Shown: piece after piece, positions 1 through 6,447 of the stretch
Numbering within the stretch: the stretch's first letter is position 1
How the letters are laid out: each line of letters starts with the position of its first letter
Assembly: GCA_004376305.1 (NCBI GenBank)
Contig: SOKD01000323.1
Location: 1 to 6,447 of the forward strand
DNA from: Candidatus Cloacimonadota bacterium
Lineage (GTDB): Bacteria; Hydrothermota; E44-bin80
Length of the DNA stretch: 6,447 bases
Direction of reading: 5' to 3'
The notes under the pieces: model-generated
Seen by the model: only the letters and a program-made list of their open reading frames with translations
Told to the model about the DNA's origin: nothing
Databases searched by the model: none
Made by a program: the position numbers and the translations under genes

Positions 1-53
1 AACCTGTCCTCAAGAGAAGCGAAGAAATGACAGTAAAGATAATTAAGATACAT
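1..53 (-). CDS. Possible start of a further gene, cut by the window edge
   Basis: An ATG at 53, four bases after the ahcY stop, opens a frame of 17 codons that runs off the window (MYLNYLYCHFFASLEDR). The reading has aromatic and hydrophobic residues but resembles no family I recognise. There is only a poor ribosome site (GGA in the last ahcY codons). Given the tight spacing upstream, another co-transcribed gene is possible, but a start this short could equally be chance. I see no hairpin followed by a T-run here, so there is no evidence that the transcript ends after ahcY. Confidence 0.15.
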   Translation of the reverse strand, partial: MYLNYLYCHFFASLEDR

Positions 54-57
54 TACA

Positions 58-1314
58 CTATGTTCCGATCTTCCACGAATGGAGGTATTCCTCTTGTTCT
101 TTAGTAAGTTTATCATACCGCACCTTAAGACATTTGAGTTTCAAACGCGCAATCTCTATGTCTATTTCATCCGGAAGCTTGTAAACTTTCTTGCCAAGGT
201 AACTTCCATCCTCCGTTAGATAGACTACTGCTTTCGATTGGTTTGCAAATGACATATCCATGACGCTTGCAGGATGCCCTTCTGCAGATGACAGGTTTAC
301 CAATCTTCCTTCAGCAAGCAGGTACACCTTCTTTCCACCTTTCAGCACATACTCTTCAACAGAAGGTCTGATTTCTCGCTTTGACTTTGAGAGTTTTTTC
401 AGCCCTTTTTTATTTATTTCAACATCGAAGTGTCCGGAATTTGCAACGATTGCTCCATCTTTCATCTTCTTAAAGTGTTCGACATCTATTACATTGATAT
501 CACCGGTTAGAGTAACAAAAAGGTCTCCAAGCGGTGCAGCATCTTTCATGGGCATAATTCTAAAGCCATCCATGATAGCTTCAAGTGCCTTTATGCCGTC
601 AACTTCGGTTACGATAACATTTGCACCCATCCCTTTCATGCGCAGCGCTAATCCTCTCCCGCACCATCCATAGCCTGCAATAACCACTGTTGAACCGGCA
701 AGAAGATAGTTTGTTGCTCTCAAGATGCCATCGATGGTACTCTGTCCGGTTCCATATCTGTTATCAAAAAGATATTTTGTCTGCGAATCATTGACAGCAA
801 TAATAGGATACTGCAATATTCCTTTCTTAGCCATACTCTTGAGACGAACCACACCCGTTGTTGTTTCTTCAGTACCTCCTATTATTCCATCAAGGAGTTC
901 TTTCTTTTTTATATGAAGTGTTGAAATAAGGTCAGCACCGTCATCCATAGTTATGTGAGGTTTCATGCTCAGTACAGCATCGATATGCTTGTAGTAAGTT
1001 CGATCAGTTTCTCCCTTGATGGCAAAAACAGGAATACCATAATCTTTTACCAGTGATGCTGCCACGTCGTCCTGGGTGGAGAGCGGGTTGGAAGCTGTCA
1101 ATGCTACTTTTGCACCACCCGCTTTGAGTGTCCGCATAAGGTTCGCTGTTTCGCTGGTAACATGAAGGCAAGCAGCGATGCGTAATTCTCTAAATGGTAT
1201 CTTTTTGGTGAATTCCTTTCTTATTAATTGAAGAACAGGCATGCTTTCATCAGCCCATTCGATTTTGAGTTTTCCACTTTTTCTCAACCTGGTATCTTTT
1301 ACATCATAGTCCAT
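58..1314 (-). CDS. ahcY: Adenosylhomocysteinase, short archaeal/Thermotoga-like type
   Basis: The enzyme reversibly hydrolyses S-adenosylhomocysteine to homocysteine and adenosine using tightly bound NAD, clearing the inhibitor left by SAM-dependent methylation. In the 418 residues I see [11 protein letters not shown] (50-60), [13 protein letters not shown] (74-86), the substrate Asp in MDDGAD (123-128), [10 protein letters not shown] (146-155), [18 protein letters not shown] (175-192, with the catalytic Lys180 and Asp184), the NAD-binding loop GYGWCGRG (214-221), NSGHFDVEI (292-300) and [16 protein letters not shown] (344-359). The C-terminus [16 protein letters not shown] replaces the classical Lys/Tyr-containing PFKPDHYRY-type tail, and the internal insertion of the long forms is missing; both are marks of the archaeal/Thermotoga branch. 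A strong AAAGGAG (1320-1326) lies 5 bases before the ATG, 17 bases after metK. Some members of this branch prefer S-inosylhomocysteine, so the exact substrate is not certain. Confidence 0.96.
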   Translation of the reverse strand: MDYDVKDTRLRKSGKLKIEWADESMPVLQLIRKEFTKKIPFRELRIAACLHVTSETANLMRTLKAGGAKVALTASNPLSTQDDVAASLVKDYGIPVFAIKGETDRTYYKHIDAVLSMKPHITMDDGADLISTLHIKKKELLDGIIGGTEETTTGVVRLKSMAKKGILQYPIIAVNDSQTKYLFDNRYGTGQSTIDGILRATNYLLAGSTVVIAGYGWCGRGLALRMKGMGANVIVTEVDGIKALEAIMDGFRIMPMKDAAPLGDLFVTLTGDINVIDVEHFKKMKDGAIVANSGHFDVEINKKGLKKLSKSKREIRPSVEEYVLKGGKKVYLLAEGRLVNLSSAEGHPASVMDMSFANQSKAVVYLTEDGSYLGKKVYKLPDEIDIEIARLKLKCLKVRYDKLTKEQEEYLHSWKIGT

Positions 1315-1319
1315 GAATG

Positions 1320-1326
1320 CTCCTTT
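1320..1326 (-). promoter_or_regulatory. Ribosome binding site of ahcY
   Basis: AAAGGAG lies 5 bases before ATG 1314, in the 17-base gap after metK. This is the only true intergenic space between genes in the cluster, and it holds a stand-alone ribosome site and nothing else, so ahcY can be translated independently of metK while sharing its transcript. Confidence 0.7.
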
Positions 1327-1331
1327 CTGAA

Positions 1332-2474
1332 TTATAACAGCGCTTGCTTTAGTTCATTGATTTTATCAAGTTTTTCCCAGCTAAATCCCTCCTTGATTCT
1401 ACCAAAGTGCCCGTAACATGCAGTTCTCCTGTAGATAGGTCTCCGGAGATCGAGTTTACTGATAATACCGCTTGGTGTGAGATCGAATATATTTCGAATT
1501 GATTTTGTAATAGTGCTATCACTCACTTTGCCAGTTCCAAAGGTATCAATGGAGACACTCACCGGTTCATCTTTTCCAATTGCATACGATAGCTGTATTT
1601 CGCATCGTTCAGCAATGCCTGCCCCAACAATATTTTTTGCTACATATCGCGCAATGTATGTGGCAGATCTGTCAACTTTTGAGGGATCTTTGCCGGAGAA
1701 GCATCCTCCACCATGTCTCGCAAGTCCACCGTATGTATCCACCATTATTTTTCTTCCCGTAAGACCTGTGTCGCCTTGGGGACCTCCAATGACGAATCGC
1801 CCGGTAGGGTTGATGAAGAATTTTGTTTTATCGTCTATCATATCTTCAGGAACAACAACCTTAATTACCTGTTTAATAATGGCTTCTCTGATTTGTTCTT
1901 CTTTTGCAGACGGATTATGTTGAGCGGAAATTAAAACGGTATCTACCCGTATCGGTTTGTTATCTTCATATTCCACAGTTACCTGCGATTTGCCATCAGG
2001 TCTAAGGAAATTCAGAGTCTTTGTTTTTCTCACCTCAGCTAACCTTCTCACCAATTTATGAGCGAGCAAAATAGGGAGGGGCATCAATTCTTCCGTTTCG
2101 TTAATTGCGTATCCAAACATCATTCCCTGGTCACCGGCGCCGCCTATGTCAACGCCAAGAGCGATATCTGATGATTGTTCCTGAACGCATGTAAGAATTG
2201 CGCACGTTTCATAGTCAAACCCAAGAGATGGATCCGTATATCCAATATCCCTTACCAGTTTTCTCACAACATTCGGGATATCGACATAGATTGTGGTACT
2301 TATTTCTCCGCCAACTATAACGAGTCCCCTCGATATAAAGGTCTCACACGCCACTCTTCCCTGTGTGTCCTTCTCCATTATAACATCGAGAATGGAATCC
2401 GATATCAGGTCGCACATTTTATCGGGATGTCCTTCTGTAACAGATTCGGATGTTAGCAGTCTTTTTTCAGCCAT
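1332..2474 (-). CDS. metK: S-adenosylmethionine synthetase (methionine adenosyltransferase)
   Basis: MetK makes SAM from methionine and ATP, releasing phosphate and pyrophosphate, in the cytoplasm as an oligomer. At 380 residues it has normal bacterial length. The N-terminus [12 protein letters not shown] (8-19) holds the ATP-binding histidine. The first family signature is [13 protein letters not shown] (111-123), the second is [17 protein letters not shown] (255-271), and DTYGG (246-250) and YGHFGR (354-359) are also present. The second signature has Cys where Ala is most common; Cys is tolerated there in the family. The frame remains open 23 codons upstream to 2543, but that stretch lies inside the previous gene and reads nothing like MetK, while ATG 2474 has AAGGGG 6 bases before it. 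The start lies one base after the upstream stop. No SAM riboswitch can fit in front of it, so SAM feedback on this gene would have to act at the operon promoter or on the enzyme. Confidence 0.98.
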   Translation of the reverse strand: MAEKRLLTSESVTEGHPDKMCDLISDSILDVIMEKDTQGRVACETFISRGLVIVGGEISTTIYVDIPNVVRKLVRDIGYTDPSLGFDYETCAILTCVQEQSSDIALGVDIGGAGDQGMMFGYAINETEELMPLPILLAHKLVRRLAEVRKTKTLNFLRPDGKSQVTVEYEDNKPIRVDTVLISAQHNPSAKEEQIREAIIKQVIKVVVPEDMIDDKTKFFINPTGRFVIGGPQGDTGLTGRKIMVDTYGGLARHGGGCFSGKDPSKVDRSATYIARYVAKNIVGAGIAERCEIQLSYAIGKDEPVSVSIDTFGTGKVSDSTITKSIRNIFDLTPSGIISKLDLRRPIYRRTACYGHFGRIKEGFSWEKLDKINELKQALL

Positions 2475-2475
2475 T

Positions 2476-3498
2476 TTAATCCCCTTTTTCATTTTGCTTT
2501 GTACGTTCCTCGTTGAAATGCACAATGGTGGAGAAATCACCAATATTGAGCATCTGGTTTGCGCCTTTCACTACGGATGAGCTTCCAATTATTGAATTGA
2601 CAAGGTTGCACGATTTTATCACCGAGTTATCGTAAACAATACTGTTGGAAATTATTGTGTCTTCTATAATACATCCGTCCGAAATGCTTACGAAAGGTCC
2701 AATCGTTGATCCTTCTATGGTAACTCCATTACCGATAAAAACAGGTGGTTTGACAGGGGAACCTTCGATCGCCGTGGTATGATGATACTTCTCGAGGAGG
2801 TACCTATTTGTAGCCAGCAGCGTTTCTGGCTTTCCACAGTCGAACCATCCCTGTACCTTGAAAACACTCATCTGGTTTCCCTGCTGCACAAGATAGTGAA
2901 GAGCATCCGTTAATTGTATTTCACCTTTTGTAGTAATCCCCCGGGATATAGTATATTCCAGCGCTTGGATGAGTTGCATGGATTGTTTGATAAAGTATAT
3001 TCCCACGATGGCGAGATTGCTCGGGGGCTTATTCGGTTTTTCCACCAGATTCTGTACTCTATCCTGTTTCATCTGAACAACGCCAAATCTACTCGGGTCT
3101 TTAACTTCTTTTACCCCAATAAGAGAAATATCACTTGCTATGATAGCGGTGAGGTCCGCTTCAAAGAGCGTATCACCAAGAATGATGAGCATATCATCAT
3201 CCGGCTCTATGAAGTCCTTTGACAGGTAAACAGCATGTCCAAGTCCCCGTTGTTCTTCCTGGTAGACAAATTGGGCATTCAGTGAATAATTATCCTGGAT
3301 GAATGTTTCTATTTGCTTACCGCAGTGACCGACAATAAAAATGAATTCATTGATGGGAAGGTTGAGGAGTTCATCGATAATGTAGCTCAGAATGGGCTTA
3401 CCGGCAATGGTGAGTAAAACTTTTGCTTTTGTAAGCGTATGAGGTCGTAAACGTTTTCCAAATCCTGCAACCGGCAGGACTGCTATAATATTTTCCAT
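2476..3498 (-). CDS. Sugar-1-phosphate nucleotidyltransferase with C-terminal left-handed beta-helix (glucose-1-phosphate thymidylyltransferase-like)
   Basis: The 340-residue protein transfers a nucleotidyl group from an NTP to a sugar-1-phosphate, giving an NDP-sugar and pyrophosphate. The N-terminal Rossmann-like domain (about 1-235) has the nucleotide-binding loop [19 protein letters not shown] (11-29), the metal-binding Asp in LGDT (Asp109), DPSRFGVV (134-141), LVEKP (151-155), GIYFI (166-170), [10 protein letters not shown] (191-200) and [18 protein letters not shown] (218-235). Residues about 250-312 are isoleucine/valine-rich hexapeptide repeats ([29 protein letters not shown]) typical of a left-handed beta-helix. 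The layout and the 'RGLGHAV' and 'TxAK' signatures resemble the long StrD/RmlA-like dTDP-glucose synthases. Glucose, mannose (GDP) or N-acetylglucosamine (UDP) substrates remain possible. The ATG follows the isomerase stop by one base and has only a weak AAAGCAG-type ribosome site, so it probably depends on coupling. Its product could feed cell-surface glycan synthesis. Confidence 0.88.
   Translation of the reverse strand: MENIIAVLPVAGFGKRLRPHTLTKAKVLLTIAGKPILSYIIDELLNLPINEFIFIVGHCGKQIETFIQDNYSLNAQFVYQEEQRGLGHAVYLSKDFIEPDDDMLIILGDTLFEADLTAIIASDISLIGVKEVKDPSRFGVVQMKQDRVQNLVEKPNKPPSNLAIVGIYFIKQSMQLIQALEYTISRGITTKGEIQLTDALHYLVQQGNQMSVFKVQGWFDCGKPETLLATNRYLLEKYHHTTAIEGSPVKPPVFIGNGVTIEGSTIGPFVSISDGCIIEDTIISNSIVYDNSVIKSCNLVNSIIGSSSVVKGANQMLNIGDFSTIVHFNEERTKQNEKGD
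2481..2486 (-). promoter_or_regulatory. Ribosome binding site that fixes the metK start
   Basis: AAGGGG, within a purine run at the very end of the nucleotidyltransferase gene, lies 6 bases before ATG 2474. It rules in MAEKRLL as the N-terminus and argues against the longer in-frame reading from 2543 and against the in-frame ATG of MKKGIK, whose codons overlap this site. Confidence 0.75.
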
Positions 3499-3499
3499 G

Positions 3500-4525
3500 T
3501 TACTGCTTTAATTTCGTTTTTAGTTCGTCAATTCTTTTTACCGGCGTTGGGTCAACATTGAGCAATGCGGAAAGGTAGAAACTGAGAAAATCTCCTTTGT
3601 ATAGCAGCGTAAATACTTGCTCTAATTTACTTTTTCCTTCTGCGCAAATAGTTGTTATGTTCCCAACAGCATTTTTAAGTATATGAGCTGTTATCTCAAA
3701 TCGTTTATCTATCTGTTTGTTCTCGAACAATGGAGCTCTTAAGAACATCAAATGCATTTTCTTTACCAATGTGTGGGGGAATTCGAGGCCTACTATTTCA
3801 TTGTGGTTTGCCTCGGGGAGTACATTTATGTGAATAAATGTTTTGCTGTTTTCGTTTATTTGTGTTTGCCAGCGAAACGCCACTGATCTGAGTAAAGTGC
3901 TTATGTATACCAGCGGTATACGCTCTTTGAGCTGTGCTGCCAGAATGGCTATTTCATTATTGTCCTGCTGCAATGTAGCACGGAGCGAGGTGAGGAGTTC
4001 TATGAGGTCATCAATTGCAGTATCTTCTACAGGAATATTGAAGCATTGCCTGAGGAATCCTAACATGGAAAAAAAAGAAAATCCAAGAGCGCTTCGAGGA
4101 GGGTATCCTTGTGGGAAAGTTATTGCAGGAAGCCCATGTTCATGTGCCATCTTTTCTATTGTTCCATTGCTGGTAAAGACAATAATCATTGCCTTTCTCT
4201 CGATTCCTTCGCGCATTGCAGCAATTGTTTCCTCTGTATTTCCTGAATAACTTGAAATAAGCAGCAGGGAGCGTTCATTGACGAAACGGGGAAGTTCATA
4301 TCCCCTGTTCACCAGAACCGGAAACATACTATCTCCGAATAACAGATCCCCGAGCAAATCTCCCGCAATGGCTGAGCCTCCCATACCGCATACCAGGATT
4401 TGCGAAGGCTTTCTGTACAGAGAAGTAAGTGGCACTTTTCCGTTTTTCCATGATTGCTTTATTTGTTCAGGAAATTCAAGTATTTTTTCCTTCATTCTGG
4501 AAATATCATTTGCGTTGATTATCAC
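3500..4525 (-). CDS. Bifunctional phosphoglucose/phosphomannose isomerase (SIS domain)
   Basis: This 341-residue protein matches the PGI/PMI family best known from archaea and some bacteria, which interconverts glucose-6-P, mannose-6-P and fructose-6-P. The first SIS domain shows VCGMGGSAIAGD (45-56), SSYSGNTEET (91-100) and the family's proline-rich turn YPPRSALGFS (141-150). The second half has QINENSK (222-228) and EANHNEIVG (238-246), whose Glu225 and His241 sit where the family's catalytic Glu and His are expected. It ends with the characteristic LLYKGDFLSFYLSALLNVDPTPV (308-329, with one gap in my memory of the consensus) and a short terminal helix. The frame stays open to an ATG at 4567, but a GTG at 4525 has a strong AAAGGAG 7 bases upstream and gives the usual N-terminus, so I chose GTG. 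This gives a 20-bp overlap with ptsI. It could instead be mainly a PGI or mainly a PMI; sequence alone does not decide. Confidence 0.9.
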   Translation of the reverse strand: MIINANDISRMKEKILEFPEQIKQSWKNGKVPLTSLYRKPSQILVCGMGGSAIAGDLLGDLLFGDSMFPVLVNRGYELPRFVNERSLLLISSYSGNTEETIAAMREGIERKAMIIVFTSNGTIEKMAHEHGLPAITFPQGYPPRSALGFSFFSMLGFLRQCFNIPVEDTAIDDLIELLTSLRATLQQDNNEIAILAAQLKERIPLVYISTLLRSVAFRWQTQINENSKTFIHINVLPEANHNEIVGLEFPHTLVKKMHLMFLRAPLFENKQIDKRFEITAHILKNAVGNITTICAEGKSKLEQVFTLLYKGDFLSFYLSALLNVDPTPVKRIDELKTKLKQ

Positions 4526-6320
4526 CTGGTTTCTCCTTTGTGTTCGCATCCTGAGCGTCTTCGACAACTCCCAGTATAAGTTCCTTTATCACCGGTAGTT
4601 TTGTATTGATAATTTCACACAGGAAGGCTCGTACTTCTTTTGCAGTAGAAAACATCAGGCATTTTCCTGCAATTGTCTTTGCTTCTTTCAGGCTGAGTGT
4701 CCGTATCACTTTCTTTACTTCGGGTATTACCATCGGAGAAGTACTGAGTTCATCGACCTCTACTCCAAGGAGTACTGGTATGGCAAGAGGGTCTCCCGCA
4801 ATTTCCCCGCATACTCCAACCCATTTGCTGTTTCTATGGGCAGCTTCAATGATTGTTTTTATTGTTCGCAATACTGCGGGATGGAGATGGTCGTAAAGTG
4901 ATGCCACACGTTCATTGGTTCTGTCAACAGCAAGGATGTACTGCGTGAGATCATTGGTGCCGATGGAGAAAAAATCAGCTTCTTTTGCAAAATCGTCAGC
5001 AAGAATTGCCACTGATGGAATTTCAACCATGATTCCAATCTCCATATCTTTATCAAAGGGGATACCTTCCCTCTCCAGCTCGTCAGCTACTTCCCGTAAA
5101 ATATTTTTTGCCTTTATAATTTCGCTCAGGTCAGAAATCATGGGGAACATAATCCTTACCGTATGCCGTTCACTTGCGCGTAGAATTGCACGCAGCTGTG
5201 TCTTAAAGAGATCCTTTCTGGAGAGCAGAAAACGTATTGCTCGCCAGCCAAGGAATGGATTATTCTCCGGATAAGCGTTTTCAAAGATTTTGTCACCACC
5301 AAGGTCCAGTGTTCTGAATATAACCGTATCGGGATACATGCTATCGACGACTTGCTTGTATTCGTTGTATTGCATTTTCTCATCCGGAGGTTTACCTTCG
5401 GTCAGGAACAGAAATTCAGTTCTGAAGAGCCCAATGCCGCGTGCACCGTGATTTTTTGCGGATTCAGCGTCATCAGGAAATTCGATATTAGCAGAAAGAT
5501 CGATTGAATGACCATCAACAGTGGTGGCTGGAAGGTCTTTCAGGCAAAGGAGTTCTTTTTCTATATCGAGAAGATGTTTTCTTTTTTTCTCGTAGTTTTT
5601 AAGCGTTTTCTCACTCGGATTAATGACAACAACACCTGAATATCCATCAACGATAATTTTTTCTCCCAGCGTTATTTTATTTGTTAGTTCTCGTAAACCA
5701 ACGATTGCCGGGATTTCAAGTGCTCGTGCCATAATCGCGGTATGAGAATTCTTACCTCCAAAATCAGTAAGGAACGCGAGAACCTTTTCTTTTTCAAGCT
5801 GTGCCGTATCAGAGGGTGAGAGGTTCCTTGCTACAAGAATCATATTTTCAGTAAAAGAAATAGATTTATCCTGCTTGTCAGTGAGATTTTTGATTATTCT
5901 TCTTGTTACGTCTTTGATGTCAGAGGTTCGTTCCCTCAGGTAAGGATCATCGATCTCTTCGAATTTTGCAAGTAATCCATTGCTTATTTCAAAGATAGCC
6001 TGGGTTGCCTCTTTTCTTTCCTCCTTAATTTTTTTTATCGTTTCGTCAAAGATCCATTCATCTTCAAGTGCAAGTATCTGAACGTCAAGGAAATTTGCCT
6101 TGGTAAAACCAAGCTTTTTTACCAGACCCTTTTTGATTTCGAGAAGCTGCTTCTTTGATTTCTTAATTGCCTGTTTGAATCGTATAATTTCTTTTTCCGT
6201 ATTCTCGATAGGTTGTGTGGTTCCCTTGAGCAGTATACCAGTTTCTTCATACAGGAATGCCGGACCGATTGCAATTCCAAAAGAGACAGCAATTCCCCTT
6301 AAAATCGTATCATTCTTCAT
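4506..6320 (-). CDS. ptsI: PTS Enzyme I (phosphoenolpyruvate-protein phosphotransferase)
   Basis: EI autophosphorylates from PEP and passes the phosphate to HPr in the cytoplasm. With the ATG start at 6320 the protein has 604 residues. The order of domains is normal: an N-terminal HPr-binding/helical region (about 1-145, with DPYLRERTSDIKDV), the phosphohistidine swivel domain with GGKNSHTAIMAR (active-site His193), and a C-terminal PEP-binding TIM barrel. The barrel has GARGIGLFRTEFL (Arg300), FRTLDLGGDK (Arg336), GIMVEIPS (Glu433), SIGTNDLTQY (Asn456, Asp457), DRTNER (Arg467) and VGVCGE (catalytic Cys504). By comparison with E. coli EI (575 residues, His189, Cys502), the protein carries about 27 extra, mostly hydrophilic residues at its C-terminus. 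A TTG one codon upstream (6323) is in frame, but the ATG is better spaced from the GGTGAG at 6329-6334. The 3' end overlaps the isomerase gene. Function is very secure; sugar specificity cannot be inferred from EI. Confidence 0.97.
   Translation of the reverse strand: MKNDTILRGIAVSFGIAIGPAFLYEETGILLKGTTQPIENTEKEIIRFKQAIKKSKKQLLEIKKGLVKKLGFTKANFLDVQILALEDEWIFDETIKKIKEERKEATQAIFEISNGLLAKFEEIDDPYLRERTSDIKDVTRRIIKNLTDKQDKSISFTENMILVARNLSPSDTAQLEKEKVLAFLTDFGGKNSHTAIMARALEIPAIVGLRELTNKITLGEKIIVDGYSGVVVINPSEKTLKNYEKKRKHLLDIEKELLCLKDLPATTVDGHSIDLSANIEFPDDAESAKNHGARGIGLFRTEFLFLTEGKPPDEKMQYNEYKQVVDSMYPDTVIFRTLDLGGDKIFENAYPENNPFLGWRAIRFLLSRKDLFKTQLRAILRASERHTVRIMFPMISDLSEIIKAKNILREVADELEREGIPFDKDMEIGIMVEIPSVAILADDFAKEADFFSIGTNDLTQYILAVDRTNERVASLYDHLHPAVLRTIKTIIEAAHRNSKWVGVCGEIAGDPLAIPVLLGVEVDELSTSPMVIPEVKKVIRTLSLKEAKTIAGKCLMFSTAKEVRAFLCEIINTKLPVIKELILGVVEDAQDANTKEKPGDNQRK
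4533..4539 (-). promoter_or_regulatory. Ribosome binding site that fixes a GTG start for the isomerase
   Basis: AAAGGAG lies 7 bases before GTG 4525, inside the final codons of ptsI. No comparable site precedes the in-frame ATG codons at 4567 or 4549, and an extension from those would add 14 or 8 basic residues not expected in the family. The site therefore decides the start and places translation initiation of the isomerase within the EI tail. Confidence 0.75.
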
Positions 6321-6447
6321 CAAACTTTCTCACCGTAACAAGTTCAAAGAGAGCAGTAATTGCTTCCTTCTCATCAACACCATCAGCAATGATACTTATG
6401 GTGCTTCCCATTTCTGCAGCAAGCATAATAACACCCATGATGCTCTT
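6310..6447 (-). CDS. ptsH: HPr phosphocarrier protein (PTS), C-terminal part only
   Basis: This is the last 45 codons of an HPr-family protein; its 5' part lies beyond the window edge. I translated it by hand because it is too short to be obvious. The first visible residues are KSIMGVIMLAAEMG, the conserved HPr block that carries the regulatory serine (Ser46 in Bacillus subtilis HPr). It is followed by a short strand (STISIIADGVDE) and the final helix (EAITALFELV), which matches the normal HPr fold order and C-terminal length. HPr takes phosphate from EI on His15 and passes it to EIIA proteins in the cytoplasm; the His15 region is not in the window. The stop codon TGA overlaps the start of ptsI by 11 bp. 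The intact serine motif suggests control by an HPr kinase/phosphorylase, which would have to be encoded elsewhere. The family call is secure despite the truncation. Confidence 0.93.
   Translation of the reverse strand, partial: KSIMGVIMLAAEMGSTISIIADGVDEKEAITALFELVTVRKFDEE
6329..6334 (-). promoter_or_regulatory. Ribosome binding site of ptsI, inside ptsH
   Basis: GGTGAG lies 8 bases before the ATG at 6320, within the last codons of ptsH. It supports ATG 6320 over the adjacent in-frame TTG 6323, which would have only 5 bases of spacing. Its location inside ptsH makes HPr and EI translation likely to be coupled. Confidence 0.6.

Noticed and set aside
1..57. A rho-independent terminator after ahcY
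   Set aside because: I looked for a GC-rich hairpin followed by a T-run on the minus strand; only a very short CTC/GAG pairing is present, which is not convincing.
260..673. A 137-codon open frame on the plus strand opposite ahcY
   Set aside because: Antisense to conserved ahcY motifs, serine/proline/phenylalanine-rich with no family resemblance.
1477..1923. A 148-codon open frame on the plus strand opposite metK
   Set aside because: It is fully antisense to a conserved gene, has no ribosome site I can identify, and its translation shows no recognisable domain. It is a shadow of metK codon usage.
2475..2543. A 23-residue N-terminal extension of MetK
   Set aside because: It is encoded entirely within the end of the nucleotidyltransferase gene in another frame, and the standard MetK N-terminus with its own ribosome site begins at 2474.
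3843..4250. A 135-codon open frame on the plus strand opposite the isomerase
   Set aside because: Antisense to the conserved SIS domains; its serine/cysteine-rich translation is typical of a reverse-strand shadow.
4526..4567. A 14-residue N-terminal extension of the isomerase starting at ATG 4567
   Set aside because: The strong ribosome site at 4533-4539 lies within this stretch and points to GTG 4525; the extension is basic and not family-like.
4859..5056. A 65-codon minus-strand frame inside ptsI
   Set aside because: Lies in another frame over the conserved PEP-binding barrel of EI; no ribosome site or domain supports it.
1..6447. Mobile element, CRISPR array, tandem repeats or tRNA genes
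   Set aside because: Coding sequence fills nearly all of the window from 58 to 6447, and I saw no repeated spacer pattern, inverted terminal repeats or tRNA-like cloverleaf.

Overview
The window is a compact, single-strand gene cluster. Every gene I can support runs on the minus strand, so transcription goes from high to low coordinates. The order is: the 3' end of ptsH (HPr), ptsI (PTS Enzyme I), a bifunctional phosphoglucose/phosphomannose isomerase (SIS family), a sugar-1-phosphate nucleotidyltransferase with a C-terminal hexapeptide beta-helix, metK (S-adenosylmethionine synthetase) and ahcY (S-adenosylhomocysteine hydrolase of the short archaeal/Thermotoga-like form). A very short open frame that runs off the low-coordinate end may be the start of another gene.

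The junctions are extremely tight. HPr and EI overlap by 11 bp, EI and the isomerase overlap by 20 bp if the GTG start is used, the next two junctions have one base between stop and ATG (TAA-N-ATG), and metK and ahcY are 17 bp apart. I see no internal promoter, terminator, riboswitch, mobile element, tRNA, rRNA or CRISPR repeat. The promoter must lie upstream of the window, beyond position 6447, and the end of the transcription unit lies at or below position 57. I read the set as one operon with translational coupling.

Functionally the cluster joins three modules. The first is the PEP phosphorelay (EI and an HPr that keeps the regulatory serine motif KSIMGV). The second is hexose-phosphate handling, in which G6P, F6P and M6P are interconverted and a hexose-1-phosphate is activated to an NDP-sugar. 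The third is the activated-methyl cycle, in which MetK makes SAM and AhcY removes SAH. No EIIA, EIIB or EIIC gene is in the window, so it cannot be decided here whether the phosphorelay drives sugar transport or is purely regulatory.

The organism is probably a Gram-negative bacterium from an uncultured or deeply branching lineage. Base composition looks moderate (low forties % G+C by eye). The proteins are a mix of bacterial EI/HPr/MetK with an archaeal-style isomerase and an archaeal/Thermotoga-style AhcY. From memory of gene neighbourhoods, candidate phyla such as Omnitrophota are plausible hosts, but the sequence does not prove this. All five complete genes look intact: motifs are in place and I saw no frameshift or truncation.
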